Below are positions 6,503-15,159 of a stretch of 48,415 bases of DNA, piece after piece. The notes beneath the pieces are model-generated. The model did no database searches and was not told the origin of the DNA. It saw only the letters and a program-made list of their open reading frames with translations. Made by a program: the position numbers and the translations under genes. The stretch comes from Aliivibrio_A kagoshimensis (GTDB lineage Bacteria > Pseudomonadota > Gammaproteobacteria > Enterobacterales > Vibrionaceae). Position 1 is the first letter of the stretch; the number at the start of each line of letters is the position of its first letter. The DNA lies in the NCBI RefSeq assembly GCF_050337105.1, contig NZ_JAKJSQ010000029.1:1-48415 (forward strand), given 5' to 3'.

Positions 6503-7138
6503 TTACTGCATCAGAAGGCGGGCTTCTATATCCAAACCTATTGGGGTTAAAAAGTAGGTTTTTTCACTGTCCTTGGTGACTAAACCACTTTTAATTAATT
6601 GGCGTAGATGAAAGTTAAACTTGGTGTGATCTTCTATACCCACTAACCGGCACAGATCCATAAACTTTAGGCGTTGATGCATTTTGAGCTGGTGGATCAC
6701 ATGGCGTCGAATAGGGTTGGCTAATGCACCAAACACAAGGTCATCATTTTGATCGATGTGCGGGGATTTCAACGTTTTTTCAGCATGCACTTTTTTTAAT
6801 GTCACCGAGAGCGTTTGCAGGTTAAACGGTTTGGTTAAAAACTCATCGGCCCCTTTTTTCATGGCGTCAACAGCAGTATCTATTGTGCCGAATGCCGTTA
6901 CAATGACGATACCCATATTGGGATCCGTCTGTTTTAATACCGCAATCGCATCAATACCACTCATACCACTCATCACAAAATCCAACAGGGCAATATCGTA
7001 GCGGTGACGCATCCCGCAACTGATGGCTTGCTCGGCGCTGTCACACGCTGTCACGTCGAAGCCATCGAGTGTCAGTGCTTCTGTGATCACTTCGCGTAAA
7101 TCAAGATCGTCTTCAGCAAGCAGTAATTTAAGGCTCAT
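6503..7138 (-). CDS. Response regulator with ArsR-like winged-helix output
   Basis: A 211-aa protein. The receiver domain (residues 1-120) has the acidic pair Glu9/Asp10-Asp11, phosphoacceptor Asp53 (IALLDFVM), the switch Thr81 (VIVTAFG) and Lys103 (FLTKPFN). The receiver resembles those of NtrC-type regulators, but no AAA+ domain follows. Residues about 133-208 form a winged helix (IRRHVIHQL, then HTKFNFHLRQLIKSGLVTK and TYFLTPIGL) similar to ArsR/MarR-like DNA-binding domains. This output type is uncommon among response regulators. The ATG overlaps the kinase stop (ATGA), so the two are translationally coupled. Convergence with the cytochrome genes suggests it controls them. Confidence 0.85.
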   Translation of the reverse strand: MSLKLLLAEDDLDLREVITEALTLDGFDVTACDSAEQAISCGMRHRYDIALLDFVMSGMSGIDAIAVLKQTDPNMGIVIVTAFGTIDTAVDAMKKGADEFLTKPFNLQTLSVTLKKVHAEKTLKSPHIDQNDDLVFGALANPIRRHVIHQLKMHQRLKFMDLCRLVGIEDHTKFNFHLRQLIKSGLVTKDSEKTYFLTPIGLDIEARLLMQ

Positions 7139-8526
7139 GAACTCTCCATGGGTAATTCAATGTCAACGCATAAACCACTGCCCGTGTTATTCAGCCGTAA
7201 CTTACCGTGGTTTTGCTCTAGAATTTTCTGGCATAAGGTTAATCCTAGTCCAGTACCGGCGCTTTTCTCTTTGGTGGTAAAAAAGGGCAACAACACTTTC
7301 TCTTGTATGCTGATATCAATGCCGCCACCGAAATCGGTGATGGACAAGATAATCCGTAACCCCCTTTGTTCCGCTTGAATAATGAGGCGCTTATGATCGA
7401 CAGAAGCATCAATGGCGTTATTCATAATGTTAATCACCACCTCTTCAAGTTGTTCTTTATCTGCGTATAAATATAAATCGGACGGAATGATCTGCTCGAC
7501 CTTAAATTGAGTTAAGCGATGTGCCATTACATCCAGTGATTCTTGAATAAACTCAGCCACGCTAAAGTGTTGTTTGATTGGCTGACGTTTATGGGAAAAT
7601 TGCAACAGTTGCTGGCTAATATGCGCCGCTTTTAACACCCCGCGGCGAATATGCTCTAATTGACGGTTGGCGTTGTCTTTATCTAGTTGTTCGGTTGCGA
7701 GTTGCTTTTCTAGTAGATCGCATCGCATTAATGCACTGCTAAGCGGGGTTTTTATTTCATGGGCAATCCCCGAAGCTAACTCTCCGATGTCTCGTAACTT
7801 GTCGTTATGCAGTACTTGATGAAGAGAGTGCTCAATTTGCTGTTGTCTTTCAGCATCAAATATCTCAAGGGTTTTACGCAGATAGATTAAAATCATCAAG
7901 GCCAGCAAGGTGCGTATTGCTGGGCCGATGAACATGTTCTCAATGTAAAATAGGCCAGCAAACAGACCATAGATAATGATGGTTCCCCCCAAATAACCAA
8001 CGGCATCGGCGGCTTCTCTCTCTTCACTTTTTAATATCTTGGAGTAGTTAATCAGCGCTGAACCCGCGAGTACACCTGCACCCGAGCCAAATAACCAGCG
8101 GATCTGAAAGGAGGTGTCATTGACAAAGGTGGAGAGATCTTGAAAGAAGTAACGATAGACCACACTAATAAAAAACAGAGAGGTTACCGCGACGGTGATG
8201 TAGGAGAGCTGCACTCGAAATCGCCACTTAGTCATCGACAGCATCTGCAGAGCAAAATACCCTAATGCGATGAATGAGATCCAAAGTTTCAATACTTTTA
8301 GGATTTTTACGGTCTGCTGCATCATCAATTCATCTTGATAGACATGCAGATAAAGTTCTGACCATTCATGTAAACCGTGAATAAAGCCAAAAATGGCTAA
8401 GGTGGGTAGTGCTGAGGCAATAGAGAGATGACTAAACCTAAGGTCGCGGAAAAAAATGGTGAAACCAATGGCGACGAAAATAAGACCATAGAGAATATAG
8501 AGACTAAAAATAAACAGCTCTTGCAT
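7135..8526 (-). CDS. Membrane sensor histidine kinase, 7-TM-type input
   Basis: A 463-aa inner-membrane protein. About seven hydrophobic segments (roughly 5-25, 35-53, 80-98, 107-125, 145-160, 176-194, 200-216) form the sensor part, which has a His-rich IHGLHEW segment (residues 49-55) near the second helix. The kinase core follows: the HisKA box GIAHEIKTPLSS with phosphoacceptor His256, the N box MNNAIDAS, G1 DFGGGI and G2 GTGLGLTL. There is no PAS or HAMP domain. The signal is unknown; membrane redox or quinone sensing is possible given the cytochromes nearby, but that is inference. It is first in a two-gene operon with the response regulator. Confidence 0.9.
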   Translation of the reverse strand: MQELFIFSLYILYGLIFVAIGFTIFFRDLRFSHLSIASALPTLAIFGFIHGLHEWSELYLHVYQDELMMQQTVKILKVLKLWISFIALGYFALQMLSMTKWRFRVQLSYITVAVTSLFFISVVYRYFFQDLSTFVNDTSFQIRWLFGSGAGVLAGSALINYSKILKSEEREAADAVGYLGGTIIIYGLFAGLFYIENMFIGPAIRTLLALMILIYLRKTLEIFDAERQQQIEHSLHQVLHNDKLRDIGELASGIAHEIKTPLSSALMRCDLLEKQLATEQLDKDNANRQLEHIRRGVLKAAHISQQLLQFSHKRQPIKQHFSVAEFIQESLDVMAHRLTQFKVEQIIPSDLYLYADKEQLEEVVINIMNNAIDASVDHKRLIIQAEQRGLRIILSITDFGGGIDISIQEKVLLPFFTTKEKSAGTGLGLTLCQKILEQNHGKLRLNNTGSGLCVDIELPMESS

Positions 8527-8636
8527 GCGCGGTATCCCTATGGTTAATAGGGCAATATAACATCAATCAACATTTATTTATTTGAGCCTTGTCTATGAAA
8601 TCATCGTGCTCTCTAATTGGTCTCCATTATTGAGAC

Positions 8637-8915
8637 TCAAGTGGAAGGTATTATAGGCTGTAAGCGTAGAGTTGGTTTATCATCTCCCTCTTCTTCTTGA
8701 ACGGTTGTCTCATGATGGTGTGCTTCCATTTTTCCAGCAAATATTTGGTGAATATCAATTTTTTTTAATTCACTATGTTGATTGCGACTCACACTGTTAA
8801 TCATCTCGTCTTCATCATGAATATGGGGGATAGACATATGTACATCGCCACTACAAGCTAAGGAGAGGGATGAAAAGGCGATCATTGAAAATGGGATGAC
8901 GAGAGTTTTGTTCAT
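8637..8915 (-). CDS. Small His/Glu-rich lipoprotein, function unknown
   Basis: A 92-aa protein starting at the ATG at 8915, which has a strong AAAGGAG ribosome binding site; a longer upstream reading frame lacks one. The signal peptide ends in a lipobox, SLSLAC, so Cys21 should be lipidated. The mature chain is rich in His, Asp and Glu (PHIHDEDE, MEAHHHE, EEEGDD), which may bind metal. I recognise no family. It lies downstream of the alkylsulfatase on the same strand but beyond a terminator, so it is either expressed by read-through or has its own promoter. Confidence 0.65.
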   Translation of the reverse strand: MNKTLVIPFSMIAFSSLSLACSGDVHMSIPHIHDEDEMINSVSRNQHSELKKIDIHQIFAGKMEAHHHETTVQEEEGDDKPTLRLQPIIPST

Positions 8916-8961
8916 AGTACGCTCCTTTGAAGCAGCCCTAAGCAGTGAGGTTTGTATTGTT

Positions 8962-8989
8962 AAAAAGCATGCCACAAACGTGGCATGCT
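8962..8989 (-). terminator. Terminator of the alkylsulfatase gene
   Basis: A perfect 10-bp stem AGCATGCCAC (8966-8975) / GTGGCATGCT (8980-8989) with a 4-nt loop. Read on the minus strand it is followed by TTTTT. It lies 11 bp after the sulfatase stop. Confidence 0.85.
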
Positions 8990-9000
8990 CAGGTTAATGT

Positions 9001-10905
9001 TTAACGTAACGTTATTTTTGGGTTTTCAGCCGGCTTATCGAATAAGCTGAAGAACTCGGGTACAGCTGTTGCGTCGCCCTCGATTTGGATGTAACCATCT
9101 TTCACAGCTTGAGTGAAGTCCACTTTACCAACGAGTAGTCCTAAGAATACAGGCTTAGTGATTTTGATTGTTGCTTTTGCCTCGCCTTCGAAGTTTTTGT
9201 GGAACTGTGCAATACTGCGGCGGATTTCTAAAGCATGTGTTTCTTTGTAGTCGTCAAATTCAAATGCTACCGTAAAGTGCTTATCTAAGCTTCGCTCTGA
9301 ATTTAAACTGAAACGCATTGCGCCAACAAGTTGTGCAGGCTCAAACTCTGCCATTAAATCGGGAGCTTGTAGATTAATTTTTTTTGAGTAATCAATCGTG
9401 CCATCAAGTTCTTGGGCTGAAGTTAAGTACCAGTTTCTCCAGTTGTTATTGGTTTCACGGTAACCGAGTTCTCGTAACGCTTTTGCTTTCAATAAACGAG
9501 GTTCCATGTCCTCCAAATCAATTCGAACGGCGTGGGTTGCAAGTTCTGCACACCATTGAAAGTCTCCAGAATCACAAGCTTTGTTCGCTAAGCTCATCAT
9601 TGCGTCTTTCCCACCAACCATATCTACATATCGGTTTGATGCTGTGACAGAATAAGTTGGGTTTAATGTTGTTGGGTCTCCATCGAACCAACCCATTTCA
9701 CCCACAAATATCTGTTTCGCAGCATGACGGATTGAACCATAGAAATCACCTAACCAAGGGTGACTCTCAAGGTGCTTAGGAAGTTTGATTTGACGAATTA
9801 AATCTTCTTGAGTTGCCCCATTATTAATGGCTTTAATTGATTGGTCATAAGTAAACTGAATCGCATCACGGTAAGAGGTCAACGTGTTATCAACGTGTTT
9901 AGCACCAACAACGGGTCTACCGTGAGATACCATCATAGTATCAGCGTTATACTCTCGTAATGTATCTACCCCTGGGAACCAGATGCTTGGGTCTCGATAT
10001 TGAGTACCACGGATAGTGTGTAAATTTGGAAAGCTTTCACCTTGAATGACCTCTGAGCCGAATAATAAATTGAACTCTGGGAAGTAAGCAGTGATTTCAT
10101 CAGAGGCTTCAGAAGGGACGTGTTTAAACTCAACTTTTATGCCCTCAATACTCATGTCTAAAACGCCATTTTTACCTTGGACTAAGGTATTTGGCGCAAT
10201 TAAGCTATGCTCACGGATTTCAAAATCAGGCCCTAAACCACCATTGATTCGTCCACTTTCTTCAACGTTAAGCAAGGTACCCAGTGAATAGTCAACTCGA
10301 AATCCCAGAGCAGGACCGGTGCCCCCCATTGAGCCTTTTACAACGTTTTTCATGAAAGTTTCATGAGCAATAATTTTTGCATTATCAGCTCCTTCAATGC
10401 CACGAACGCCGGCATAGTGGTCTGGGTGCCAATGTGAATACATAATTGCTGCGACAGGTTTATTGTTATCAGTGACCTTTCTGAAATCATCCATAACTAA
10501 TTTCATTTTTTCAACAGACTCTACTGGGTCTAAAATCAATAACCCATTATCACCGTCAACAATCATTGGTGAGGTTAGCCCGTAACCATAAACTTGATAG
10601 AATTTATTTTTGAATGAAAAAATGCCTTTTTTCATTTTATTGGAGTGCGCGGTGAGTTCAGGGTGAACCATGTCAGAGTCTTGATAGTAAGCGTTGTTTC
10701 CACCAGTAGAAGTGAAAGACATGTCTTTATTATTGCCGTGCCAAAAATGCGTTGCGCCGGAATCCTGACCCAAATAGTAGTCATGGGATAATGTTGGGAT
10801 TTTAACTTTCGCATTTTCAAAACGCTGATGTTGTATTTCTGCAATACTAGCAGCAGAGAATGATGTCGCAACTAGTACAGCTAAAGCAATGGTTGAATTT
10901 TTCAT
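9001..10905 (-). CDS. Secreted alkylsulfatase (SdsA1/BDS1/YjcS family)
   Basis: A 634-aa metallo-beta-lactamase-fold enzyme that hydrolyses primary alkyl sulfates to alcohol plus sulfate. The start at 10905 gives a clean signal peptide (MKNSTIALAVLVATSFSAAS) and a TGAGG ribosome binding site; the frame extends 44 codons further upstream without support. The zinc motif is SHWHPDHYAG (HxHxDH), followed by FGSEVIQGES and MMVSHGRPV. An alpha-helical dimerisation region follows (DACDSGDFQWCAELATHA, MEPRLLKAKALRELGY), then an SCP2-like C-terminal domain (last ~130 residues). In Pseudomonas the equivalent sdsA1 gene is paired with a LysR activator, SdsB1, as here. Likely role: release of alcohols or sulfate from alkyl sulfates in the periplasm. 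Confidence 0.93.
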   Translation of the reverse strand: MKNSTIALAVLVATSFSAASIAEIQHQRFENAKVKIPTLSHDYYLGQDSGATHFWHGNNKDMSFTSTGGNNAYYQDSDMVHPELTAHSNKMKKGIFSFKNKFYQVYGYGLTSPMIVDGDNGLLILDPVESVEKMKLVMDDFRKVTDNNKPVAAIMYSHWHPDHYAGVRGIEGADNAKIIAHETFMKNVVKGSMGGTGPALGFRVDYSLGTLLNVEESGRINGGLGPDFEIREHSLIAPNTLVQGKNGVLDMSIEGIKVEFKHVPSEASDEITAYFPEFNLLFGSEVIQGESFPNLHTIRGTQYRDPSIWFPGVDTLREYNADTMMVSHGRPVVGAKHVDNTLTSYRDAIQFTYDQSIKAINNGATQEDLIRQIKLPKHLESHPWLGDFYGSIRHAAKQIFVGEMGWFDGDPTTLNPTYSVTASNRYVDMVGGKDAMMSLANKACDSGDFQWCAELATHAVRIDLEDMEPRLLKAKALRELGYRETNNNWRNWYLTSAQELDGTIDYSKKINLQAPDLMAEFEPAQLVGAMRFSLNSERSLDKHFTVAFEFDDYKETHALEIRRSIAQFHKNFEGEAKATIKITKPVFLGLLVGKVDFTQAVKDGYIQIEGDATAVPEFFSLFDKPAENPKITLR

Positions 10906-10981
10906 AATAACCTCAAGTAACTCGTTCGTTTCTGATGGGGTTATAGTAAGGAAAAAGTCTAGAAGATAGCTGATATTTGAC

Positions 10982-10995
10982 ATAAGATATCTTAT
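10982..10995. promoter_or_regulatory. Palindromic operator in the alkylsulfatase/LysR intergenic region
   Basis: ATAAGATATCTTAT is a perfect 14-bp palindrome. Outer TGATAT (10971-10976) and ATATCA (10994-10999) flank it. It lies 34 bp before the LysR start and 77 bp before the sulfatase start, a normal place for a LysR-type regulator binding site. Confidence 0.6.
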
Positions 10996-11028
10996 ATCAA
11001 CCATTGATTTGATCTTTAAAGAGAAGTA

Positions 11029-11940
11029 ATGAAGCATTCTGATTACAGTTTGATCCCAACATTTGTTGCGATTGTCGAAGAGAAAAGTTATACCAAGGCT
11101 GCAAAACGCTTAGGAATATCTCAGTCAGCGGTAAGTCAGAGTGTCGCTCGTTTACAAGAGGTTTTCAAAGACACGCTATTTATTCGGGGAAGCCGTGGAG
11201 TCGTGCCTACGCAATTTGCCCTTGATATTTATCCGACCTTATCCAGTGCGGTAGAAAATATCGCGTACATGATGCCAGAGTATAAAAAATTCGACCCTAA
11301 AAAATGTGATAAACAGTTTTCAATTTCATCATTAAGTGTATTTGGTTTTACTATTTTACCTGAATTGTCTTCAAGGATGGAGCGCTATGCACCATTATCC
11401 AGTATAAAAATCGAACCACTTTATAATAGTGATATCACCAGTATGCTCCGTTCACAATATTTTGATTTGGTGGTTGAAGCGCATTCAAATCAGTATCCGC
11501 AACTACGTTCACGCGTAATAATGGAAGATACCTTGAGTGTGATGTGCAGGGTGGATCACCCTCGATTGACTGGAGATTCGATTACTGTGGATGAGTACTT
11601 GGCAGAGAAACACGTGACCCATTCTCAGCTAGATAACAAACAGGGGTATTTAGTGGGGCGAGGCTTGAAAGATGGAAGTATCCTAGATAAGCGCCACGTG
11701 GCTTGGCAGGCGAGTAGTATTATGGAAATGCTGCCAGTGATTGAAAAGTGTGACTATATCGCCATACTGCCCCAGCGTTTAATCGATCAATATCGACAGT
11801 TTTATCAACTAAAACAATTAAAAACAACGTACTTAATTGATCCAATTCAAGTGGCGATGTACTGGCATTCATCAAGGACAAATGATCCTAGCCATCAGTG
11901 GTTAAGAGAACAGATCATCAGTAGTGCGAATAATTTTTAG
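11029..11940 (+). CDS. LysR-family regulator (SdsB-like by position)
   Basis: A 303-aa LysR-type regulator. The winged helix-turn-helix is at residues 1-62 (TKAAKRLGISQSAVSQSVARLQ), then the linker helix and a periplasmic-binding-like effector domain (about 90-300). It is divergent from the alkylsulfatase gene with about 120 bp between the two starts, so it most likely activates that gene and represses itself. The effector is unknown; for SdsB-type proteins it would be an alkyl sulfate or its alcohol. An AGAGAAG ribosome binding site precedes the ATG. Confidence 0.9.
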   Translation: MKHSDYSLIPTFVAIVEEKSYTKAAKRLGISQSAVSQSVARLQEVFKDTLFIRGSRGVVPTQFALDIYPTLSSAVENIAYMMPEYKKFDPKKCDKQFSISSLSVFGFTILPELSSRMERYAPLSSIKIEPLYNSDITSMLRSQYFDLVVEAHSNQYPQLRSRVIMEDTLSVMCRVDHPRLTGDSITVDEYLAEKHVTHSQLDNKQGYLVGRGLKDGSILDKRHVAWQASSIMEMLPVIEKCDYIAILPQRLIDQYRQFYQLKQLKTTYLIDPIQVAMYWHSSRTNDPSHQWLREQIISSANNF

Positions 11941-11976
11941 TTATACGTTCCATTTTAGTGACACTGAATTTTTATA

Positions 11977-13428
11977 TCATTGCTTAGCTTCTAATTGCAG
12001 TAAGTTAGTCGGTGTTACACTACCATTTCGTTCCGTTCGCAGCTGTTCTAATGCCGACAGTTGTTTATAGACCACATAGTAGCGATTAATATTGGCTACA
12101 TAAGTGACGGGTTCTCTGCCTATGTTTCTTCTTGTAATGATCTCGACGTTTTTAAACCAAACATTGGGGTCATAACCATGCTTCTCAGCCAGTCGTCTCA
12201 TTTTCCTGATATTGGCGGGTCCCGCATTATAAGCAGCAAGCGTAAAATAGACCTGATCATCTTCATCGATTTCATCATTGGTGAAGTAACGATCTTGAAT
12301 GAAGCGCATGTATTTAACTCCAGCATGAATGTTGTTGTCGACTTTTTTTATGTTGGGAATATTAACGTTGGGGTCTTTGGCTGTGCTGGGAAGCACCTGC
12401 ATAATACCGACAGCACCTTTATGAGAGACTTTCCTTTGATCCAGTCCCGATTCTTGAAAGCCTTGTGCGGACATCATTAAGGGATCAAACTCATACCGCT
12501 CTGAATAGACTTCAAAGGTGGAGTATACCGATTCTAATCGTTTTATTTTTTTAGGATTGAGAAGGCGAGCTAACCAACGAGTATCATCTATGTATTTACT
12601 GTAAATCACGTTACCTAACAGAGTGCCAGAGCGAGCGGAGTGAAGATATTTGTCGGTCACTTTTTTCAATTGAGGGCTGTTCTTTCTCATTGCCCACGCT
12701 ATTTCGCCATTTTCACGCAGAGGCAGAGCAGGGTGAACCTGCAAGTTTTTGAGTGTATTTACCCACAGATCCGCTTTGTGACTATCCAGAACGGTTGCTT
12801 TGATATGACCTAAGTTAATCATCTCCATCAACTCGTAATCCTGCAGCGTCTCTTCAATGAAATGAATCATGATAGGAGGTTTATCGATGGCATCTAACCG
12901 ATGGTTGATGGCTTGAAGGCTTTCAAAGTAGCTAGAACTGGCACGAACCCAGATCTCTTGGCCGCTCAGTTGTTCAATCGTGGTGAGTTCGGCGACCGAC
13001 TGTTGAGTCACAATCAGTTCATTGATCTCTTTTTTCACAGGAGAGCTAAAATCAACGCGTTGTTTACGTTTATCGGTAATGGTGAGATTCGCTACGGCAA
13101 GATCACCATAACCATTTTCAATCGAGGGTAATAAATCGTCTCGATGGATGGGGATCACCTGTAGGTTGAGATAAGGAGAGGTTTTTTTTAACTCTTTTTC
13201 AAAATGGTAAAGCAATTCAGCAATGATGCCTTTTGGGCGCCCCCCTTCAATGTAGTAGAACCCTAAGTCTGCCGCGACCAGCACACGAACCACCCCTCTT
13301 TTTTTGAGATCGTCGAAATCCCCTGTGTAGGGTGTTTTCTGTAGTGGTGATAGCTCTAATGCAGAAGCGATGGGTACGCTCAAGACAAGAAGCATCAATA
13401 AAAGCCAGTGGCGATATTTGTGAGTCAC
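11977..13428 (-). CDS. MltF-like membrane-bound lytic transglycosylase
   Basis: A 483-aa exported protein with two domains: a periplasmic solute-binding domain (SBP_bac_3 type, residues about 45-275) and a C-terminal SLT lysozyme-like domain (about 305-455). The catalytic Glu326 lies in SAQGFQESGLDQ, followed by GAVGIMQVLPSTAKD and AAYNAGPANI. This is the MltF architecture, which cleaves peptidoglycan glycan strands with the N-terminal domain as sensor. The hydrophobic N-terminus (residues 8-24) has no lipobox cysteine. The start codon is GTG at 13428, with AAGGA somewhat distant; an ATG nearby is in another frame. It is monocistronic. Confidence 0.88.
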   Translation of the reverse strand: MTHKYRHWLLLMLLVLSVPIASALELSPLQKTPYTGDFDDLKKRGVVRVLVAADLGFYYIEGGRPKGIIAELLYHFEKELKKTSPYLNLQVIPIHRDDLLPSIENGYGDLAVANLTITDKRKQRVDFSSPVKKEINELIVTQQSVAELTTIEQLSGQEIWVRASSSYFESLQAINHRLDAIDKPPIMIHFIEETLQDYELMEMINLGHIKATVLDSHKADLWVNTLKNLQVHPALPLRENGEIAWAMRKNSPQLKKVTDKYLHSARSGTLLGNVIYSKYIDDTRWLARLLNPKKIKRLESVYSTFEVYSERYEFDPLMMSAQGFQESGLDQRKVSHKGAVGIMQVLPSTAKDPNVNIPNIKKVDNNIHAGVKYMRFIQDRYFTNDEIDEDDQVYFTLAAYNAGPANIRKMRRLAEKHGYDPNVWFKNVEIITRRNIGREPVTYVANINRYYVVYKQLSALEQLRTERNGSVTPTNLLQLEAKQ

Positions 13429-13592
13429 AATAAGTCATCCTTCACTAATTGATACTATAAAGGTAAGACGAAAAGCCCACTTGAGCAAATTGAAGTGTTG
13501 AGAACGTGCTTTTTATTCAAAATCTTAGTGAAGTAAGAGTGTCTCCCGATTTTATTTGCCACCGTAGTTCATGGAGTAGAGCGATACTAGTA

Positions 13593-13621
13593 TTGGATAT
13601 TTAATGTAAGTCATTTATAAT
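13593..13621 (+). promoter_or_regulatory. Sigma-70-type promoter of the Xre/RES module
   Basis: TTGGAT (13593-13598) and TATAAT (13616-13621) are 17 bp apart. The predicted transcription start is near 13628. An inverted repeat TGTCA-N7-TGACA (13633-13649) lies just downstream and is a good candidate for antitoxin autorepression. Confidence 0.75.
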
Positions 13622-13660
13622 GAACCTAATGGTGTCAATTTAGATGACATGGAGTGCGAT

Positions 13661-14017
13661 ATGTCAATATTAAACAGTGTAATTAACGAGAGCGGTGTGG
13701 TAGAACCCTCGAAGATGGCGGCTTTCTTTCACACTAATCTTAAAGAGATCGCTTCACTATCAGGGATCCCTTTTACCACTCTAAGCAGAATGGATCGTTT
13801 TACTTCTGTTAAATCTCAACAGGCACTTCGAAACTGCACTGAAATCATTAATAGAGTGCTGCCTTGGTGTGGCAATGAATATCAAGCGTACGCATGGTAT
13901 CGCAGTGAAGGTTTACCAGAGTTTGGCGGACTAACCGCTGAGCAGCTTGTAAAATCTGGACGAATTGACGATTTACGTGTTTACCTGAATCATACCAATG
14001 AAGGTGGCTATGCTTAA
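13661..14017 (+). CDS. Antitoxin, Xre/MbcA/ParS family
   Basis: A 118-aa protein. I chose ATG 13661 because GGAG lies 7 bp upstream; an ATG at 13649 overlaps the inverted repeat. The N-terminal half holds an Xre-like helix-turn-helix (LKEIASLSGIPFTTLSRMDRF). The C-terminal half matches the MbcA/ParS/Xre toxin-binding domain (DUF2384): AYAWYRSEGLPEFGGLTAEQL followed by GRIDDLRVYL. It neutralises the RES-domain toxin that overlaps it by a few bases and probably represses the shared promoter. Confidence 0.87.
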   Translation: MSILNSVINESGVVEPSKMAAFFHTNLKEIASLSGIPFTTLSRMDRFTSVKSQQALRNCTEIINRVLPWCGNEYQAYAWYRSEGLPEFGGLTAEQLVKSGRIDDLRVYLNHTNEGGYA

Positions 14018-14546
14018 AGAAGCGCTCTGCCGTCACTTGCATGTTTTCACAGGTGCAGTGTTTCGCGGTCATGACCCTCGTTGGTCATACTCACCGGAGA
14101 GTGGTGAGGGCGCAAAACGAAACGGTGGGCGATTTAATCCTGTTGGTATTCCGGCGCTTTATACCTCAATGACTCAAGCCGGCGCTTGGGTCGAGGCACA
14201 ACAATCGTTTCGACACAAAGCTCAACCGTTAACTATCTGCCAATACGATGTGAATTGCGAAAAGGTATTAGATCTTACTGATGAAGACGTGTTACTTGCT
14301 TGTGGTATAAAACCATCACAATTAGGTGGAGAGTGGATCCAACCATCTAAAGCCGGGTTTATTCCTAAGAGTTGGCAATTATCTAATGAACTTCGTCGCT
14401 ATGGTGTGGCTGCGATTATCGTTCCAAGCTATACCAACGAAGCCAGCGCAGATATGCGAAATATCGTCTTCTTTGATTGGAGCAATGTGCCACCCAAAAA
14501 AGTTACTGTCATTGATGATGAGAGCCGTTTACCCAAGAGGTCTTAA
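14010..14546 (+). CDS. RES-domain toxin (NAD+-degrading family)
   Basis: About 178 aa. The RES domain is clear: VFRGHDPRWSYSP, then GGRFNPVGIPALYTS and AWVEAQQSF, which carry the conserved Arg, Tyr and Glu positions, and the C-terminal FDWSNV. RES toxins paired with Xre/MbcA antitoxins consume NAD+ and stop growth. ATG 14010 is preceded by AAGGTGG and overlaps the antitoxin stop by 8 bases (ATGCTTAA); an in-frame ATG at 13998 is less well placed. The module appears complete. Confidence 0.88.
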   Translation: MLKEALCRHLHVFTGAVFRGHDPRWSYSPESGEGAKRNGGRFNPVGIPALYTSMTQAGAWVEAQQSFRHKAQPLTICQYDVNCEKVLDLTDEDVLLACGIKPSQLGGEWIQPSKAGFIPKSWQLSNELRRYGVAAIIVPSYTNEASADMRNIVFFDWSNVPPKKVTVIDDESRLPKRS

Positions 14547-14579
14547 ACTATTTCTTTGGTATATGCTTTTGCGCACTGC

Positions 14580-14604
14580 TATAATTCGTAATACATTGTA
14601 ATAC
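14580..14604 (+). promoter_or_regulatory. -10 element and direct-repeat operator of the DinJ/YafQ module
   Basis: TATAAT at 14580-14585, with a TTGGTA-like -35 at 14556-14561. Two identical GTAATAC heptamers follow at 14588-14594 and 14598-14604, one helical turn apart, between promoter and start codon. This suits autorepression by a RelB/DinJ antitoxin. Confidence 0.6.
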
Positions 14605-14618
14605 AAATGAGTGTAATC

Positions 14619-14897
14619 ATGAAAAACGAAATGCTAAGTACACGTATTGATCACGATACAAAAATGGCTTTTACAACTATTTGTGATGAAGTCGGTTTAA
14701 GTACCTCGCAAGCAATAAAGCTATTTGCAAAAGCCGTCATAAACCACGGGGGGATCCCTTTTGACCTTCGTGTCCCGCAACCAAACGATGTTACCGCCGC
14801 GGCTATGAAAGAGCTTATTGAAGGACAAGGTCACAAAGTTGATTCAGTAGATAGTATGCTCTCAGATCTCACTGAAGGCAAAGTCAGCAATGTATAG
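14619..14897 (+). CDS. dinJ: Antitoxin, RelB/DinJ family
   Basis: A 92-aa ribbon-helix-helix protein. The N-terminal strand and helices (EMLSTRIDHDTKMAFTTI, then VGLSTSQAIKLFAKAVI) and the GGIPFDLRVP segment are typical of DinJ. The C-terminal half binds the toxin. ATG 14619 fits the family's N-terminus better than an ATG at 14607. It overlaps the toxin gene by 8 bp. It antagonises YafQ and probably represses the module through the GTAATAC repeats. Confidence 0.85.
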   Translation: MKNEMLSTRIDHDTKMAFTTICDEVGLSTSQAIKLFAKAVINHGGIPFDLRVPQPNDVTAAAMKELIEGQGHKVDSVDSMLSDLTEGKVSNV

Positions 14898-15159
14898 TCT
14901 TGAGTATTCGAATCAGTTTAAGAAAGATTTCAAGAAAATAACAAAAATGCCAATCCAAGATATATTGGAAGTAGGGAACATCATTTCTAAGTTACAGCGT
15001 GGTGAAGTATTAGATCCTAAGAATGTTGATCATTCGTTAACTGGAAACTGGGCAGATTTTAGAGATTGTCACATTAAGCCAGATTTAGTACTTATCTACC
15101 GTACTACTGGCGATACACTTCAGTTAGCCAGAATTGGTTCACACAGCGATCTATTCTGA
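14890..15159 (+). CDS. yafQ: Toxin, YafQ family (RelE superfamily mRNA interferase)
   Basis: An 89-aa ribosome-dependent endoribonuclease. The YafQ catalytic set is visible: His in VDHSLTGNW, His and Asp in RDCHIKPDLVLIYR, and the C-terminal GSHSDLF histidine. The length is normal, so the toxin is probably active. It is coupled to its antitoxin by overlap. The last 9 bases overlap the end of the convergent HD-hydrolase gene. Confidence 0.9.
   Translation: MYSLEYSNQFKKDFKKITKMPIQDILEVGNIISKLQRGEVLDPKNVDHSLTGNWADFRDCHIKPDLVLIYRTTGDTLQLARIGSHSDLF

Noticed and set aside
10906..11037. N-terminal extension of the alkylsulfatase to 678 aa
   Set aside because: The extra 44 codons overlap the LysR start and the operator and lack a ribosome binding site; the signal peptide begins at 10905.
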